Source: Treponema sp.
GTDB taxonomy: Bacteria; Spirochaetota; Spirochaetia; Treponematales; Treponemataceae
Reading direction: 5' to 3'
DNA: 38,009 bases
Assembly (NCBI GenBank): GCA_016296575.1
Contig: JAEDJA010000024.1
Location: 1 to 38,009, forward strand
Notes under the pieces: generated by a model
What the model was told of the DNA's origin: nothing
Databases searched by the model: none
What the model saw: only the letters and a program-made list of their open reading frames with translations
Part shown: in pieces, positions 1 to 7,479 of the stretch
How the letters are laid out: every line of letters starts with the position of its first letter
Numbering within the stretch: position 1 is the first letter of the stretch
Program-made: the position numbers and the translations under genes

Positions 1-96
1 TCAATCTCTTTTTCTATTTTAAACTAGCTCATCCACAACTTTTGAGTATAACTCGTAAAAATTTGGGATGTACATTATTTTTTTAAGGCAGTAGAT

Positions 97-1278
97 ATGA
101 TAAATTTTGCTAATAAAATGCTATTGGATTTTGAAAAAGATTCAGATAGGCGGATTTCTGGAATCTGCATAGCTATAACAGGACTTATTTTGATTGTAAT
201 AATTCTGAACGTTATCCATGTTTTTAATATTTCACCTGCTATGTATCCAACTTTGATAGTAGTTTCTATTATATTGATGACACCGACGTTCTTTTTTGAA
301 ATTTTGAATATGCATTCCAAAAAAATCAGATATATTGTTTTGACACTTCTGGTAATAATGTCAGGAATTATGTATTCGGTTCTTTCGTATCATGTAATTA
401 TTATGCTAGTTTTTCCAGTTGTAGTTTCTTGTCTTTATTGTGAGCGAATACACGTTATTTATACTACTGCTTTAAGTGTCCCTGTAATGATAATAAGTCA
501 CTTAATTGCATATTCCCTAAAAATTGTACCAGATGAACCCCTTGTTACTCTGCAAGGAGTGTTTATATATGGAATCGTGCCTCGTGTGATTGAACTTGTT
601 GCAATATCATTAATCTGTATTGGCATTACAGGAAAATTACAAAGGCTGATTACTGCCCTTGTCAAAAAAAATAATGAACTTTACGAAGAACAGCAAATAA
701 TTGTTGGTTCACTTTCTGAATTAGTTGAAACACAAAGTCATGAAACAGGTCAGCATGTAAAACGAGTCGCAGCATACACAGAGATTTTGTGTCGGGCAAT
801 GGGATTATCCGAAGAGGAAACTTGGAAAATTAGTGTGGCAAGTATGATGCATGATGTGGGTAAGATTTGTGTTCCACGAGAAATTCTGCATAAACCAGGA
901 AAACTTACAGAAGAAGAATTTTCTGAAATAAAAAAACATGTTGATTATGGGCATAAACTTTTGGAAAATTCATCTGGAGAAGTAATGAGACTTGCAGCAA
1001 ACATAGCATGGCAGCATCACGAACGATTTGATGGAAAAGGATATCAAAATGAACTTTCTGGAGAAAAAATTGATATTTATGCAAGGGCTGTAGCAGTAGC
1101 TGATGTTTTTGATGCACTAGTTAGTAAACGTTGCTATAAAAAATCATGGACACCTACTCAGGCAAGAGAAGAAATCTTAAATCAGTCAGGGCGACAGTTT
1201 GACCCTCAGATTACAAAATTGTTTGACGAGCATTTTGATGAGTTTTTAAAAGTTATGGAAGATTATCCAGATGCCTAA
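97..1278 (+). CDS. Membrane-anchored HD-GYP domain protein, probable cyclic-di-GMP phosphodiesterase
   Basis: 393 aa. About five to six hydrophobic segments fill residues 25-180, followed by a short linker and a C-terminal HD-GYP domain (about 205-390). The metal-binding HD pair is in HDVGK (252-256) and the second signature is HHERFDGKGYQ (307-317). Most family members read GYP here, so this copy has Gln in place of the eponymous Pro. The domain family hydrolyses cyclic-di-GMP; the N-terminus has no recognised sensor domain and may sense a membrane signal. The start is supported by AAGG about 9 nt upstream of the ATG. The gene runs straight into a broken acetyltransferase reading frame. Family is confident; activity is inferred. 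Confidence 0.88.
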   Translation: MINFANKMLLDFEKDSDRRISGICIAITGLILIVIILNVIHVFNISPAMYPTLIVVSIILMTPTFFFEILNMHSKKIRYIVLTLLVIMSGIMYSVLSYHVIIMLVFPVVVSCLYCERIHVIYTTALSVPVMIISHLIAYSLKIVPDEPLVTLQGVFIYGIVPRVIELVAISLICIGITGKLQRLITALVKKNNELYEEQQIIVGSLSELVETQSHETGQHVKRVAAYTEILCRAMGLSEEETWKISVASMMHDVGKICVPREILHKPGKLTEEEFSEIKKHVDYGHKLLENSSGEVMRLAANIAWQHHERFDGKGYQNELSGEKIDIYARAVAVADVFDALVSKRCYKKSWTPTQAREEILNQSGRQFDPQITKLFDEHFDEFLKVMEDYPDA

Positions 1279-1292
1279 TAGAAAAAAAACAA

Positions 1293-1481
1293 GGTCTGTC
1301 CCCTCTTTTCACAAAAATTGCAGTTGAACGTGGTTGTGGTTGTCTTGAATGGTGGTGCTTGAATTGGAATCAGCCTAGTATTGATTTTTATTTTTCACTG
1401 GGTGCAGAACGAATGAGTGATTGGAATACTTATAAAATTGCCGGTTATGTTTTGACTGAGCTTGGAAAGGGAAGTGAATAA
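1293..1481 (+). pseudogene. GNAT-family N-acetyltransferase, C-terminal remnant
   Basis: An open frame without a usable start reads PLFTKIAVERGCGCLEWW, then LNWNQPSIDFYFSLGAE, and ends at TAA 1479-1481. This is the characteristic C-terminal third of small GNAT acetyltransferases (RGCGxLEWWxLxWNxPxIxFYxSLGAExM). The N-terminal roughly 100 residues, including most of the acetyl-CoA-binding fold, are absent: the frame is joined directly to the end of the HD-GYP gene. It is read as a deletion scar left when the HD-GYP gene and this gene were brought together. It does not look translated as a functional protein. Confidence 0.72.
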
Positions 1482-1500
1482 TATGAATAAAAAATCACGT

Positions 1501-1640
1501 TAGTGCGTGTAGCACCTGCGAAGCAGTCCACTGGAGCGAACGGTGATTGAGCTTGTCGAAATCACCGTGAGTGAAGCGGATGAGCGTTAGCGAAGTGCGG
1601 AAGGCACGACCCGAGCGAAGGGAGGGGAACGCCCAAAGGA
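1501..1640. repeat. GC-rich chain of small hairpins (probable dispersed repeat)
   Basis: A stretch much richer in G and C than its surroundings and made of consecutive short inverted repeats: GTGC/GCAC near 1503, CTGC/GCAG near 1517, CGGTGAT 1541-1547 with ATCACCG 1561-1567, GTGC/GCAC near 1598, CCC/GGG near 1610. Several loops contain GAGCGAA or GCGAA. The loop of the 1541-1567 hairpin contains GAGCTTGTCGAA, the reverse complement of the core of the tandem array at 22573-22712. No coding potential is seen. It is inferred to be a repeat of the same general class as that array. Confidence 0.6.
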
Positions 1641-1652
1641 GTAAGAAATCTG

Positions 1653-2954
1653 TCACTCAAATGTTTTAGTGCTGTAGACTTTTATAATTTCTTCTTTTGC
1701 GGACAAAAAAATATCCACTAAGTCTGGATCAAAATCTGTTCCCCGGCCTTTTTCAATGATTTGGAAACATTGGTCTATGGGCATTGCATCCCGGTAGCAG
1801 CGTTTTGCAGAAACTGCATCAAAAACATCTGCAATTGCCATGATTCGTGCACACAAAGGAATTTTTTCGCCATCAAGACCTTCTGGATAACCATTTCCGT
1901 TCCATTTTTCGTGGTGGTAACGGGCAACATAATATGCAGTTTTAAGGAATTCTGGATTATCCAGACGAGAGAAGGTTTCCATAATAATTTCTCCGCCTCT
2001 TGGAGCATGCTGCTTCATTATTTCGTATTCTTCAGGGGTGAGTTTTCCAGGTTTTTGCAGAATAACGTCTGGAGTAGAAATTTTTCCAATATCGTGCATA
2101 GGTGCGGCATTCAGCATGTTGTTTACAAAATCCCGGCTTATAATGTTCCGGTATTTTTTTTCGTTCTGAAGTTGATTTAGAATAATTTCAACATATTGTT
2201 TTGTACGGAGAATGTGTCCGCCTGTGTTATCATCTTTATTTTCAACAAGGGTAGAAAAGCCGGAAATCATTTCGTAATTGTGTTTTTCAAGGCGGCGGTA
2301 TGAAGGATCTTCCATAAATAAGTAAAATCCCAGAATAAAAGCAGCGGGAACTATTGAGGTAATAAGAATTTCCGGGAATATAGACTGCAAGATCATTACT
2401 GTAAGTGAAACTACTACAGAAATAATCACTCCAGCATATCTGTTTTTTTCAATTTTTTTTCGATAAAAAGTAACGACAAAAAAGAGGAAAAGAAAATAAA
2501 CCCAAGCGTTAATATAACATGCAATTACAGAAAGTCCCATGGAATAATTCGTTGTTTTGCCAATTACATAATCTAAATCTTTTATAAAGATAAAAATTGC
2601 AAGGACATTTATGACAAATGGAGAGCATAAAAGAATCCTTTTTATTGTTGATTTAGGAAATCCAAAGGTTGCATCACAAAGATAAATAAAACTGAGAAAC
2701 ATAGTTACATCTACGGCGAGGAAAAACAGACAGTGGAAAGTATTGTTTAACCATAGCGGAACAGTATCAAGATGATTTACAGTCCATGCGGTGAGTCCAT
2801 CAAAGAAAATGAACCATGGACTTACAATCAGAAGTGCATCAAATAATTTGTTGCAACTTAAATTTCTGTTTTTACCACTTGTTTGGCGAATATAATTAAA
2901 GGTTATAAAAAGAACAACAAAAAGACTTCCAATCTGTAGTTTGAAATAATGCAT
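1653..2954 (-). CDS. Seven-helix membrane HD-GYP domain protein, probable cyclic-di-GMP phosphodiesterase
   Basis: 433 aa. The N-terminal 215 residues contain about seven hydrophobic helices, like the 7TM sensor modules of some bacterial signalling proteins. The C-terminal half is an HD-GYP domain with PMHDIGKI, LQKPGKLTPEEY, HHEKWNGNGYP and AIADVFDAVSAKRCYRD. The canonical GYP is present, but the usual DG before it is NG. Start ATG 2952-2954 has GGGG about 6 nt upstream. It lies opposite another HD-GYP gene, so two c-di-GMP turnover proteins end within 400 bp of each other. The ligand of the membrane part cannot be told from sequence. Confidence 0.9.
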   Translation of the reverse strand: MHYFKLQIGSLFVVLFITFNYIRQTSGKNRNLSCNKLFDALLIVSPWFIFFDGLTAWTVNHLDTVPLWLNNTFHCLFFLAVDVTMFLSFIYLCDATFGFPKSTIKRILLCSPFVINVLAIFIFIKDLDYVIGKTTNYSMGLSVIACYINAWVYFLFLFFVVTFYRKKIEKNRYAGVIISVVVSLTVMILQSIFPEILITSIVPAAFILGFYLFMEDPSYRRLEKHNYEMISGFSTLVENKDDNTGGHILRTKQYVEIILNQLQNEKKYRNIISRDFVNNMLNAAPMHDIGKISTPDVILQKPGKLTPEEYEIMKQHAPRGGEIIMETFSRLDNPEFLKTAYYVARYHHEKWNGNGYPEGLDGEKIPLCARIMAIADVFDAVSAKRCYRDAMPIDQCFQIIEKGRGTDFDPDLVDIFLSAKEEIIKVYSTKTFE

Positions 2955-2986
2955 TTTATCCCCAAAAAATCAAAGATTATGATTAC

Positions 2987-2995
2987 ATTATAACA
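2987..2995 (-). promoter_or_regulatory. Extended -10 promoter of the 7TM HD-GYP gene
   Basis: Read on the minus strand, TGTTATAAT is a perfect extended -10 (TGnTATAAT). It predicts a leader of about 25 nt before ATG 2954, with the GGGG site inside it. No good -35 was found. Confidence 0.55.
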
Positions 2996-3017
2996 AAATA
3001 TCAATAATTGAAAAGAA

Positions 3018-3232
3018 GAGAACGTTTAAAATAGATGGCTTAAATTTCGCCATCTATTTTAAGTCTCGAGTTTTTTTGCAAAAACTCTATTTATTTACGT
3101 GTTCGCTTGCGCGAACGTTTTGTAAATCCTCAGTTGTTGAAACAACTTGCGGTTTACAAAATTAAAGAACGTTTAAATTAATAGTGCAGATGGCACTATT
3201 CATTTTAACTCGAGTTTTTTTGTTTTACAGAA
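3018..3232. repeat. Two related hairpin units with conserved flanks and different stems
   Basis: The 355-bp gap between genes holds two copies of one plan. Unit A (3018-3078) and unit B (3166-3222) both begin AGAACGTTTAAA and end CTCGAGTTTTTTTG. Between these flanks A has a 12-bp stem (3028-3039 with 3049-3060) and B has a stem of different sequence (AATAGTGC with GCACTATT). Between the units lie three more hairpins: GAGTTTTT/AAAAACTC (3068-3087), GTTCGC/GCGAAC (3101-3116), and a nested pair, TTTTGTAAA/TTTACAAAA (3118-3161), enclosing AGTTGTT/AACAACT. No open frame is evident. Function unknown. Confidence 0.6.
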
Positions 3233-3244
3233 ATAAATATTTTC

Positions 3245-3300
3245 AAAAAGTCAGGGCATCTTATAAAAAATACAATTCATTTTTTAATAACGCCCTGACT
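3245..3300 (-). terminator. Intrinsic terminator after desulfoferrodoxin gene
   Basis: The stem GTCAGGGC (3250-3257) with GCCCTGAC (3292-3299) encloses an A/T-rich inner helix and is followed on the minus strand by TTTTT. It sits about 10 bp past the stop codon. Confidence 0.7.
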
Positions 3301-3309
3301 TAATTTTTT

Positions 3310-3690
3310 TTACATTCCAGTCTTCCACAACTTGTGAATGTTGCAAAATTCATAGGCTGCTTCAACTTTTTCACCAGTCATAATGGCAAATTCCGCATTA
3401 GGAGCATTTCCTGGATTCAGCCACTTTTGCTGAATGCCTTTATTAGTTTCAAGAAGAATCCATTCAATATAGTGGTCAGCTTCAGAAGGATGAAGCTTTG
3501 ATCCAACCGTTACAGAAACTGTATTTCCATGAACCTTAATGACTGGAATGTGTTTTTCATAGGCCCCGTCAGTAGTTCCAGCAACCAGTTCCACCATGTC
3601 ATCACCGCAGCAGATAGTTGGTGTTCCAGAATCCTTTACCATGGCAATAATTTTGCCACAGTGTTTGCAATAGTAAAATTTTAGCTTCAT
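3310..3690 (-). CDS. dfx: Desulfoferrodoxin (two-iron superoxide reductase)
   Basis: 126 aa, the normal length for the two-domain family. It reduces superoxide to hydrogen peroxide without making oxygen, which suits an anaerobe. The N-terminal rubredoxin-like centre I is complete: C8, C11 and C27-C28. The catalytic centre II ligands are H47 (EKHIP), H67 (LHPS), H73 (DHYIEW), C116 and H119 (CNIH). The chosen start is ATG 3688-3690 with GAGG 6 nt upstream; an upstream in-frame GTG (3700-3702) overlaps that GAGG and is unlikely to be used. Unlike the one-iron form of T. pallidum it keeps centre I. Single gene with its own terminator. Confidence 0.95.
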   Translation of the reverse strand: MKLKFYYCKHCGKIIAMVKDSGTPTICCGDDMVELVAGTTDGAYEKHIPVIKVHGNTVSVTVGSKLHPSEADHYIEWILLETNKGIQQKWLNPGNAPNAEFAIMTGEKVEAAYEFCNIHKLWKTGM

Positions 3691-3810
3691 AGCATACCTC
3701 ACTCATAATTTTTTTTTACAAGTAAAGCATATCCAATAAAACAAGAAATTTATAATGAATACGTCCGCAAACGGTCACCAAAAAATCACCAGAGCAAAAA
3801 AGTCAATAAA

Positions 3811-4482
3811 TCAGAAAGAAGACTTGTATTCTTTTTCCTTACGGTATTTTTCTACAAGCTCATCACGGGAAATATTTCCGTTTCGTTCTCTGGCTGCCTT
3901 AAGCTTTCGGTAAATGGTGTTTTCACTAAATCCTTCAACTTCTTTTTGATAAACTTTTCCTTCACAAAGCTGGTCCAGAATCATCTTTTCATCTTCAAAA
4001 AGCACCAGTTTTTTTCGTTCAAAATGGCTGTTCAAAATATAAGATGTAATTGAAATGAACCACACACTCCTAACAATATGAATAAAAAAATGGATAAGAT
4101 TTTCATCATCAATTATAAAAGCAATGCTAACCGAAGCAAAATAGCAAAAATACGACAGAATTTCAAATTTTGGCTGAATCATCATTACAATGCAGACCAT
4201 AAACAAGGCAGTGTAATTATTAAAAAGTTTGGTTTCTTCCATGGAAATCAGGAAAACCAAAGTAACAGCATAAGCCAGGTAAAAAACAGAAAAGCCGTGC
4301 CGCTTAAAAAGAAAAACCACAGGAATATAAATAAGATTCATAAAGGCAACAATAAGGATTCCGGTATTAAAACCTTCATAAAAACCACGGAAAATGTATA
4401 AAGCTGCAATAACCAACGAGAGAACTGATGTAAAAACATTAAAATAGGAATCAAGATATTTTTTTATTTCTTCTACTTTCAT
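3811..4482 (-). CDS. Membrane protein with C-terminal helix-turn-helix-like segment
   Basis: 223 aa, not assigned to a named family. Residues about 15-150 hold five or six hydrophobic helices. The C-terminal 60 residues are soluble and charged (DEKMILDQLCEGK, then ENTIYRKLKAARERN) and look like a LuxR-type helix-turn-helix in which FSENTIYRKLKAA would be the recognition helix. That arrangement suggests a one-component membrane-bound regulator, but no DNA target is apparent. Start ATG 4480-4482 has a weak GAG upstream. It stands alone between desulfoferrodoxin and an inverted-repeat element. Membrane topology is clear; the regulatory role is inference. Confidence 0.6.
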   Translation of the reverse strand: MKVEEIKKYLDSYFNVFTSVLSLVIAALYIFRGFYEGFNTGILIVAFMNLIYIPVVFLFKRHGFSVFYLAYAVTLVFLISMEETKLFNNYTALFMVCIVMMIQPKFEILSYFCYFASVSIAFIIDDENLIHFFIHIVRSVWFISITSYILNSHFERKKLVLFEDEKMILDQLCEGKVYQKEVEGFSENTIYRKLKAARERNGNISRDELVEKYRKEKEYKSSF

Positions 4483-4537
4483 ACCACTCTACAATCCGAC
4501 AAAAGAACTTTTTATTTAAGACTTTTTTGAATTAAGA

Positions 4538-4586
4538 GGCTGTCCAATAAGTAATGAGTGTAGCGCTCATTACTTTTGGGACAGCC
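4538..4586. repeat. Inverted-repeat element, undisturbed copy
   Basis: The outer stem GGCTGTCCAA (4538-4547) pairs with TTGGGACAGCC (4576-4586, one extra G), and a perfect inner stem AAGTAATGAG (4549-4558) pairs with CTCATTACTT (4566-4575) around the loop TGTAGCG. The same arms, with the same inner AATAAGTAATGAG and TAGCGCTCATT, recur at 22529-22753, where the loop has been invaded by tandem repeats. It lies downstream of asnB on its strand and upstream of the membrane-HTH gene, so it may also terminate transcription, but the flanking T tracts are weak here. Confidence 0.8.
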
Positions 4587-4645
4587 CCATAATATATTAT
4601 ACCACATAAAAAAGATAAATTGTATAAATCCTGTGTGATGCCTTC

Positions 4646-6427
4646 TTAATAAGCGCTGTCATGTACTCCAGAGATTGCTCGACCGGACGGTTCATCCATC
4701 TTTTTCCAGGCTTCATCCCATTCCAAAGCTTTTGCAGTAGAACAGGCAACACCAGCTTCATGAGGAACACAAAGAGCAGCACTATCGCTTGGGAAAAGAC
4801 GACTGTAGATTTCGCGGTAATAGTATTCTTCCTTGGTTTTTGGTGTGTTTACAGGGAATCGTCTTTCTCTCTGTGCGAATTCTGCATCACTTACCTTAGC
4901 ATTAGTCATTTCTTTAAGAGTGTCAATCCAGCTGTATCCAACACCATCACTGAACTGTTCTTTCTGACGCCAGCAAACCTCAGGAGGCATAATATCTTCA
5001 AAGGCTTTACGTAGGATCCATTTTTCAATTCGCTGTTTGGTTCCTGAGCCTGTCGAAGGGTCGGCTGGAAGTTTAATGCTCATCTTGTCTTTAGGGTTCA
5101 ATCCCATGGCAATATCAATAAACTCTTTGTGGAGGAATGGAACCCGTCCTTCAATACCCCAAGCCATCAAAGATTTGTTTGCACGTGCACAGTCATAAAG
5201 ATGAAGCTTGCTCATTTTGCGAACCAATTCTTCGTGGAATTCCTGGGCGTTTGGAGCCTTATGGAAATAAAGATATCCACCAAAAAGCTCATCACTACCC
5301 TCACCTGAAAGAACCATCTTAATTCCCATAGCTTTGATTGCGCGGGCCAGAAGATACATTGGTGTTGAAGCACGAACAGTTGTAATATCGTAAGTTTCAA
5401 TATGATAGATTACATCCTCCAGTGCATCCAAAGCTTCCTGGATTGTAAAATGGATTTCGTGATGAACAGTTCCAATATAATCCGCAGCTTTTTTTGCAGC
5501 AGCAAGATCTGGAGAACCTTCAAGACCGACAGCAAAACTATGAAGCTGTGGCCACCAGGCATCTTTTAAAGAACCTGTTTCAACACGTTTTTTTGCAAAT
5601 ATTTGGGTGATTGCAGCAATAACAGTTGAATCAAGTCCACCAGAAAGAAGAACACCGTAAGGAACATCAGACATAAGCTGAGCTTTTACTGCTTCTTCAA
5701 GACCATTTCGAACTTTTGCAATTACAGAAGGATCAATAATTTCGCCTTTATCATTTGTTGCACAAGGAGCATTCTTTACTGCATCAAAGCTTTCCCAGTC
5801 CCGTTTGTACCATTTTACAGGTTTTTTATCATCTGAAAGACTCCAGTAATAGCATCCGTTAGGAAATTCTTCTACGGTAACACAATCAGCTTCCAAAGCT
5901 TTTAATTCACTTGCAACGTAATAACGGCCTTCCTTGTCCCATCCCTGATAAAGAGGAACAACACCAATTTCATCTCGGGCGATAAGATATGCATCTTTTT
6001 CGGAATCATAAAGAGCAAATGCAAAAATTCCCGAAAGCTCTTCAATCATTTCCTTGAAGTTTCCGCTGTCACGGTATTTTTTGTACAAAGGAAGGATTAC
6101 CTCACAGTCACTCATGGTTTTGAAATTATATTTTCCGGCATATTTACGGCGTATTTCCTGATGGTTATAGATTTCACCGTTTACTGCCAGGATGATTTTT
6201 CCGTCATCACTAACAAGAGGCTGTTTTCCTGAAAATGGGTCAACAATGGCAAGTCGTTCATGAGAAATAACAGCATTATTACCAGTGTAGACTCCGCTCC
6301 AGTCTGGCCCACGATGACGAATTTTCTTCGACATAGCCAGCACCTGATTTCTCAGCTCTTCCTTAAGTCCGTCACCAATTGGTGCACTTCCGCTGTTCAA
6401 ATCAAAAGCACCTACAAATCCACACAT
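4646..6427 (-). CDS. asnB: Asparagine synthetase B, glutamine-hydrolysing
   Basis: 593 aa. It makes asparagine from aspartate, glutamine and ATP. The chosen start gives MCGFVGAFD, which exposes the catalytic Cys2 after Met removal; GGAGG lies 7 nt upstream. The glutaminase domain spans about 1-200 (RHRGPDWSG, NGEIYNH), and the synthetase domain carries LSGGLDSTVIAA and the C-terminal WRQKEQFSDGVGYSWID block. Residues 456-463 (DPSTGSGT) are encoded by a 23-bp dispersed repeat (5039-5061), an insertion relative to E. coli AsnB. Expression is probably controlled by the terminator hairpin between promoter and SD. Divergent from the YczE-type gene. Confidence 0.96.
   Translation of the reverse strand: MCGFVGAFDLNSGSAPIGDGLKEELRNQVLAMSKKIRHRGPDWSGVYTGNNAVISHERLAIVDPFSGKQPLVSDDGKIILAVNGEIYNHQEIRRKYAGKYNFKTMSDCEVILPLYKKYRDSGNFKEMIEELSGIFAFALYDSEKDAYLIARDEIGVVPLYQGWDKEGRYYVASELKALEADCVTVEEFPNGCYYWSLSDDKKPVKWYKRDWESFDAVKNAPCATNDKGEIIDPSVIAKVRNGLEEAVKAQLMSDVPYGVLLSGGLDSTVIAAITQIFAKKRVETGSLKDAWWPQLHSFAVGLEGSPDLAAAKKAADYIGTVHHEIHFTIQEALDALEDVIYHIETYDITTVRASTPMYLLARAIKAMGIKMVLSGEGSDELFGGYLYFHKAPNAQEFHEELVRKMSKLHLYDCARANKSLMAWGIEGRVPFLHKEFIDIAMGLNPKDKMSIKLPADPSTGSGTKQRIEKWILRKAFEDIMPPEVCWRQKEQFSDGVGYSWIDTLKEMTNAKVSDAEFAQRERRFPVNTPKTKEEYYYREIYSRLFPSDSAALCVPHEAGVACSTAKALEWDEAWKKMDEPSGRAISGVHDSAY
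5039..5061 (-). repeat. Dispersed repeat unit inserted in frame within asnB
   Basis: On the coding strand the 23 bp run from ACCCTTCGACA to GGCTCAGGAACC. They are identical to 22592-22614 in the intergenic tandem array. In the asnB frame they read PSTGSGT, between the conserved blocks NPKDKM and RIEKWILRKAFE, where E. coli AsnB has only a short NPQDKMCGNGKMEKHILR. The frame stays open on both sides. Confidence 0.85.
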
Positions 6428-6437
6428 AATAACCTCC

Positions 6438-6512
6438 AAAAAAAAAGACGCTTGTTTCAAGGAGACTAACCGCCAAAAACGGAAATCTTCTTAAAACAAG
6501 CGTCTTTGCTTG
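6438..6512 (-). promoter_or_regulatory. asnB leader attenuator: terminator before the SD plus a competing 5' hairpin
   Basis: On the minus strand, AAAGACGCTTGTTT (6494-6507) pairs perfectly with AAACAAGCGTCTTT (6444-6457), followed by nine T (6438-6446) and then immediately GGAGG and the asnB ATG. An intrinsic terminator in this position must be read through for asnB to be expressed. A second hairpin, CAAGC-AAAGAC-GCTTG (6497-6512), uses the same left arm and is therefore mutually exclusive with the terminator. Its six-base loop has A at position 1 and G at position 4, as in RNA sites for ANTAR-domain antiterminators; a second such hairpin was not found. Confidence 0.72.
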
Positions 6513-6520
6513 ATTTATAT

Positions 6521-6549
6521 AATTTAAATCATAGTTCAAAAAAAATCAA
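6521..6549 (-). promoter_or_regulatory. asnB promoter
   Basis: TTGATT (6544-6549), a 17-bp spacer, TAAATT (6521-6526). The predicted start, about 6514, places the competing hairpin at the very 5' end of an 87-nt leader. Confidence 0.5.
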
Positions 6550-6630
6550 TAGAGAAAGTTTCCATAAGTATGGAGAATCTACTATTTCATGAAATATACT
6601 TTCCTTCTATTATTTAATCGAGGTAAACCA

Positions 6631-7317
6631 ATGACTTTTGACAAATTTTTTGTACGACGAATCTTCATGTCTCTTTTTGGAGTTATCATCTGTGCCATCA
6701 GTGTAGGAGCTTTTAAGCTGGCTGCCCTTGGAGTTGATCCATTTCAGAGTTTTATGGCAGGTATGGATGCACTTATCCCAATCAGTTTTGGAACCCTTTA
6801 CACTATAGTTAACATCATTCTGCTGGCCTTCAGCCTGATTTTCTACCGCAGGAATATCGGTCTTGCCACTTTCATCAACATGTTCCTTTTGGGTTATATC
6901 ACCCAGTACAGTTACGAATTCTTTATGAAAATTTTCCCAGAACCTTCAATGGTTTTCCGATTTGCAGCTCTTATAATTGCCGTAGTTGTAATCTGTTTTG
7001 GTTCTGCTTTTTACATGACAGCAAATCTTGGTGTTTCAACTTATGACTCAGTTGCAATTACCCTGGTAGAAAAATGGCATCTTTGGAAATTTAAATACAT
7101 CCGCATCTGCACAGACCTTGTTTGTGTTATTGCAGGCTGTGTAATCTTTGTAATTGCAGGACACGAAATAAAAGAAATCCCAACAATTGCAGGAATCGGT
7201 ACAATCATTACCGCTTTCTTCATGGGTCCGCTTATTGATTTCTTCAACAACAAGATTGCAATTCCTTTCCTGAACAAAGGAAAACAGGAAAATTATAATC
7301 CGGAAGAACAGCTGTAA
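6631..7317 (+). CDS. YczE/YitT-type integral membrane protein
   Basis: 228 aa with five or six hydrophobic helices and the repeated pattern LGVDPFQSFMAGM / LGVSTYDSVAITL, typical of the YczE/YyaS/YitT membrane family. The biochemical role of that family is not established; transport or membrane signalling are possibilities. The start at 6631 is chosen because CGAGG lies 7 nt upstream; an in-frame ATG at 6589 lacks an SD site. It diverges from asnB, and the roughly 200 bp between them carry the asnB leader and both promoters, so it may respond to the same conditions, but nothing in its own leader shows that. Confidence 0.8.
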   Translation: MTFDKFFVRRIFMSLFGVIICAISVGAFKLAALGVDPFQSFMAGMDALIPISFGTLYTIVNIILLAFSLIFYRRNIGLATFINMFLLGYITQYSYEFFMKIFPEPSMVFRFAALIIAVVVICFGSAFYMTANLGVSTYDSVAITLVEKWHLWKFKYIRICTDLVCVIAGCVIFVIAGHEIKEIPTIAGIGTIITAFFMGPLIDFFNNKIAIPFLNKGKQENYNPEEQL

Positions 7318-7426
7318 GTCCATACATTGTGCATTTGATCTTACCTCTTTCTGATATTTTCTACCAGTTGAGCTCCCATGCCCCCGCCCTATCTATCAAT
7401 AACAAAAATTTTCATATAAATAGAAT

Positions 7427-7458
7427 AAAAAAAAGCCCTCGGGAAGAATCTCGAGGGC
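7427..7458 (-). terminator. Intrinsic terminator of the glnN-amt operon
   Basis: On the minus strand GCCCTCGAG pairs with CCCGAGGGC (7435-7458), then eight T (7427-7434). It lies 22 bp beyond the amt stop. Confidence 0.9.
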
Positions 7459-7479
7459 AAGGAGAATTATTCTAAACCT

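Noticed and set aside
3691..3702. GTG start for desulfoferrodoxin
   Set aside because: It overlaps the GAGG that serves ATG 3690, which gives the standard 126-aa protein.
7318..7426. Possible small gene after the YczE-type gene
   Set aside because: No start with SD and no coding character; only the operon terminator follows.
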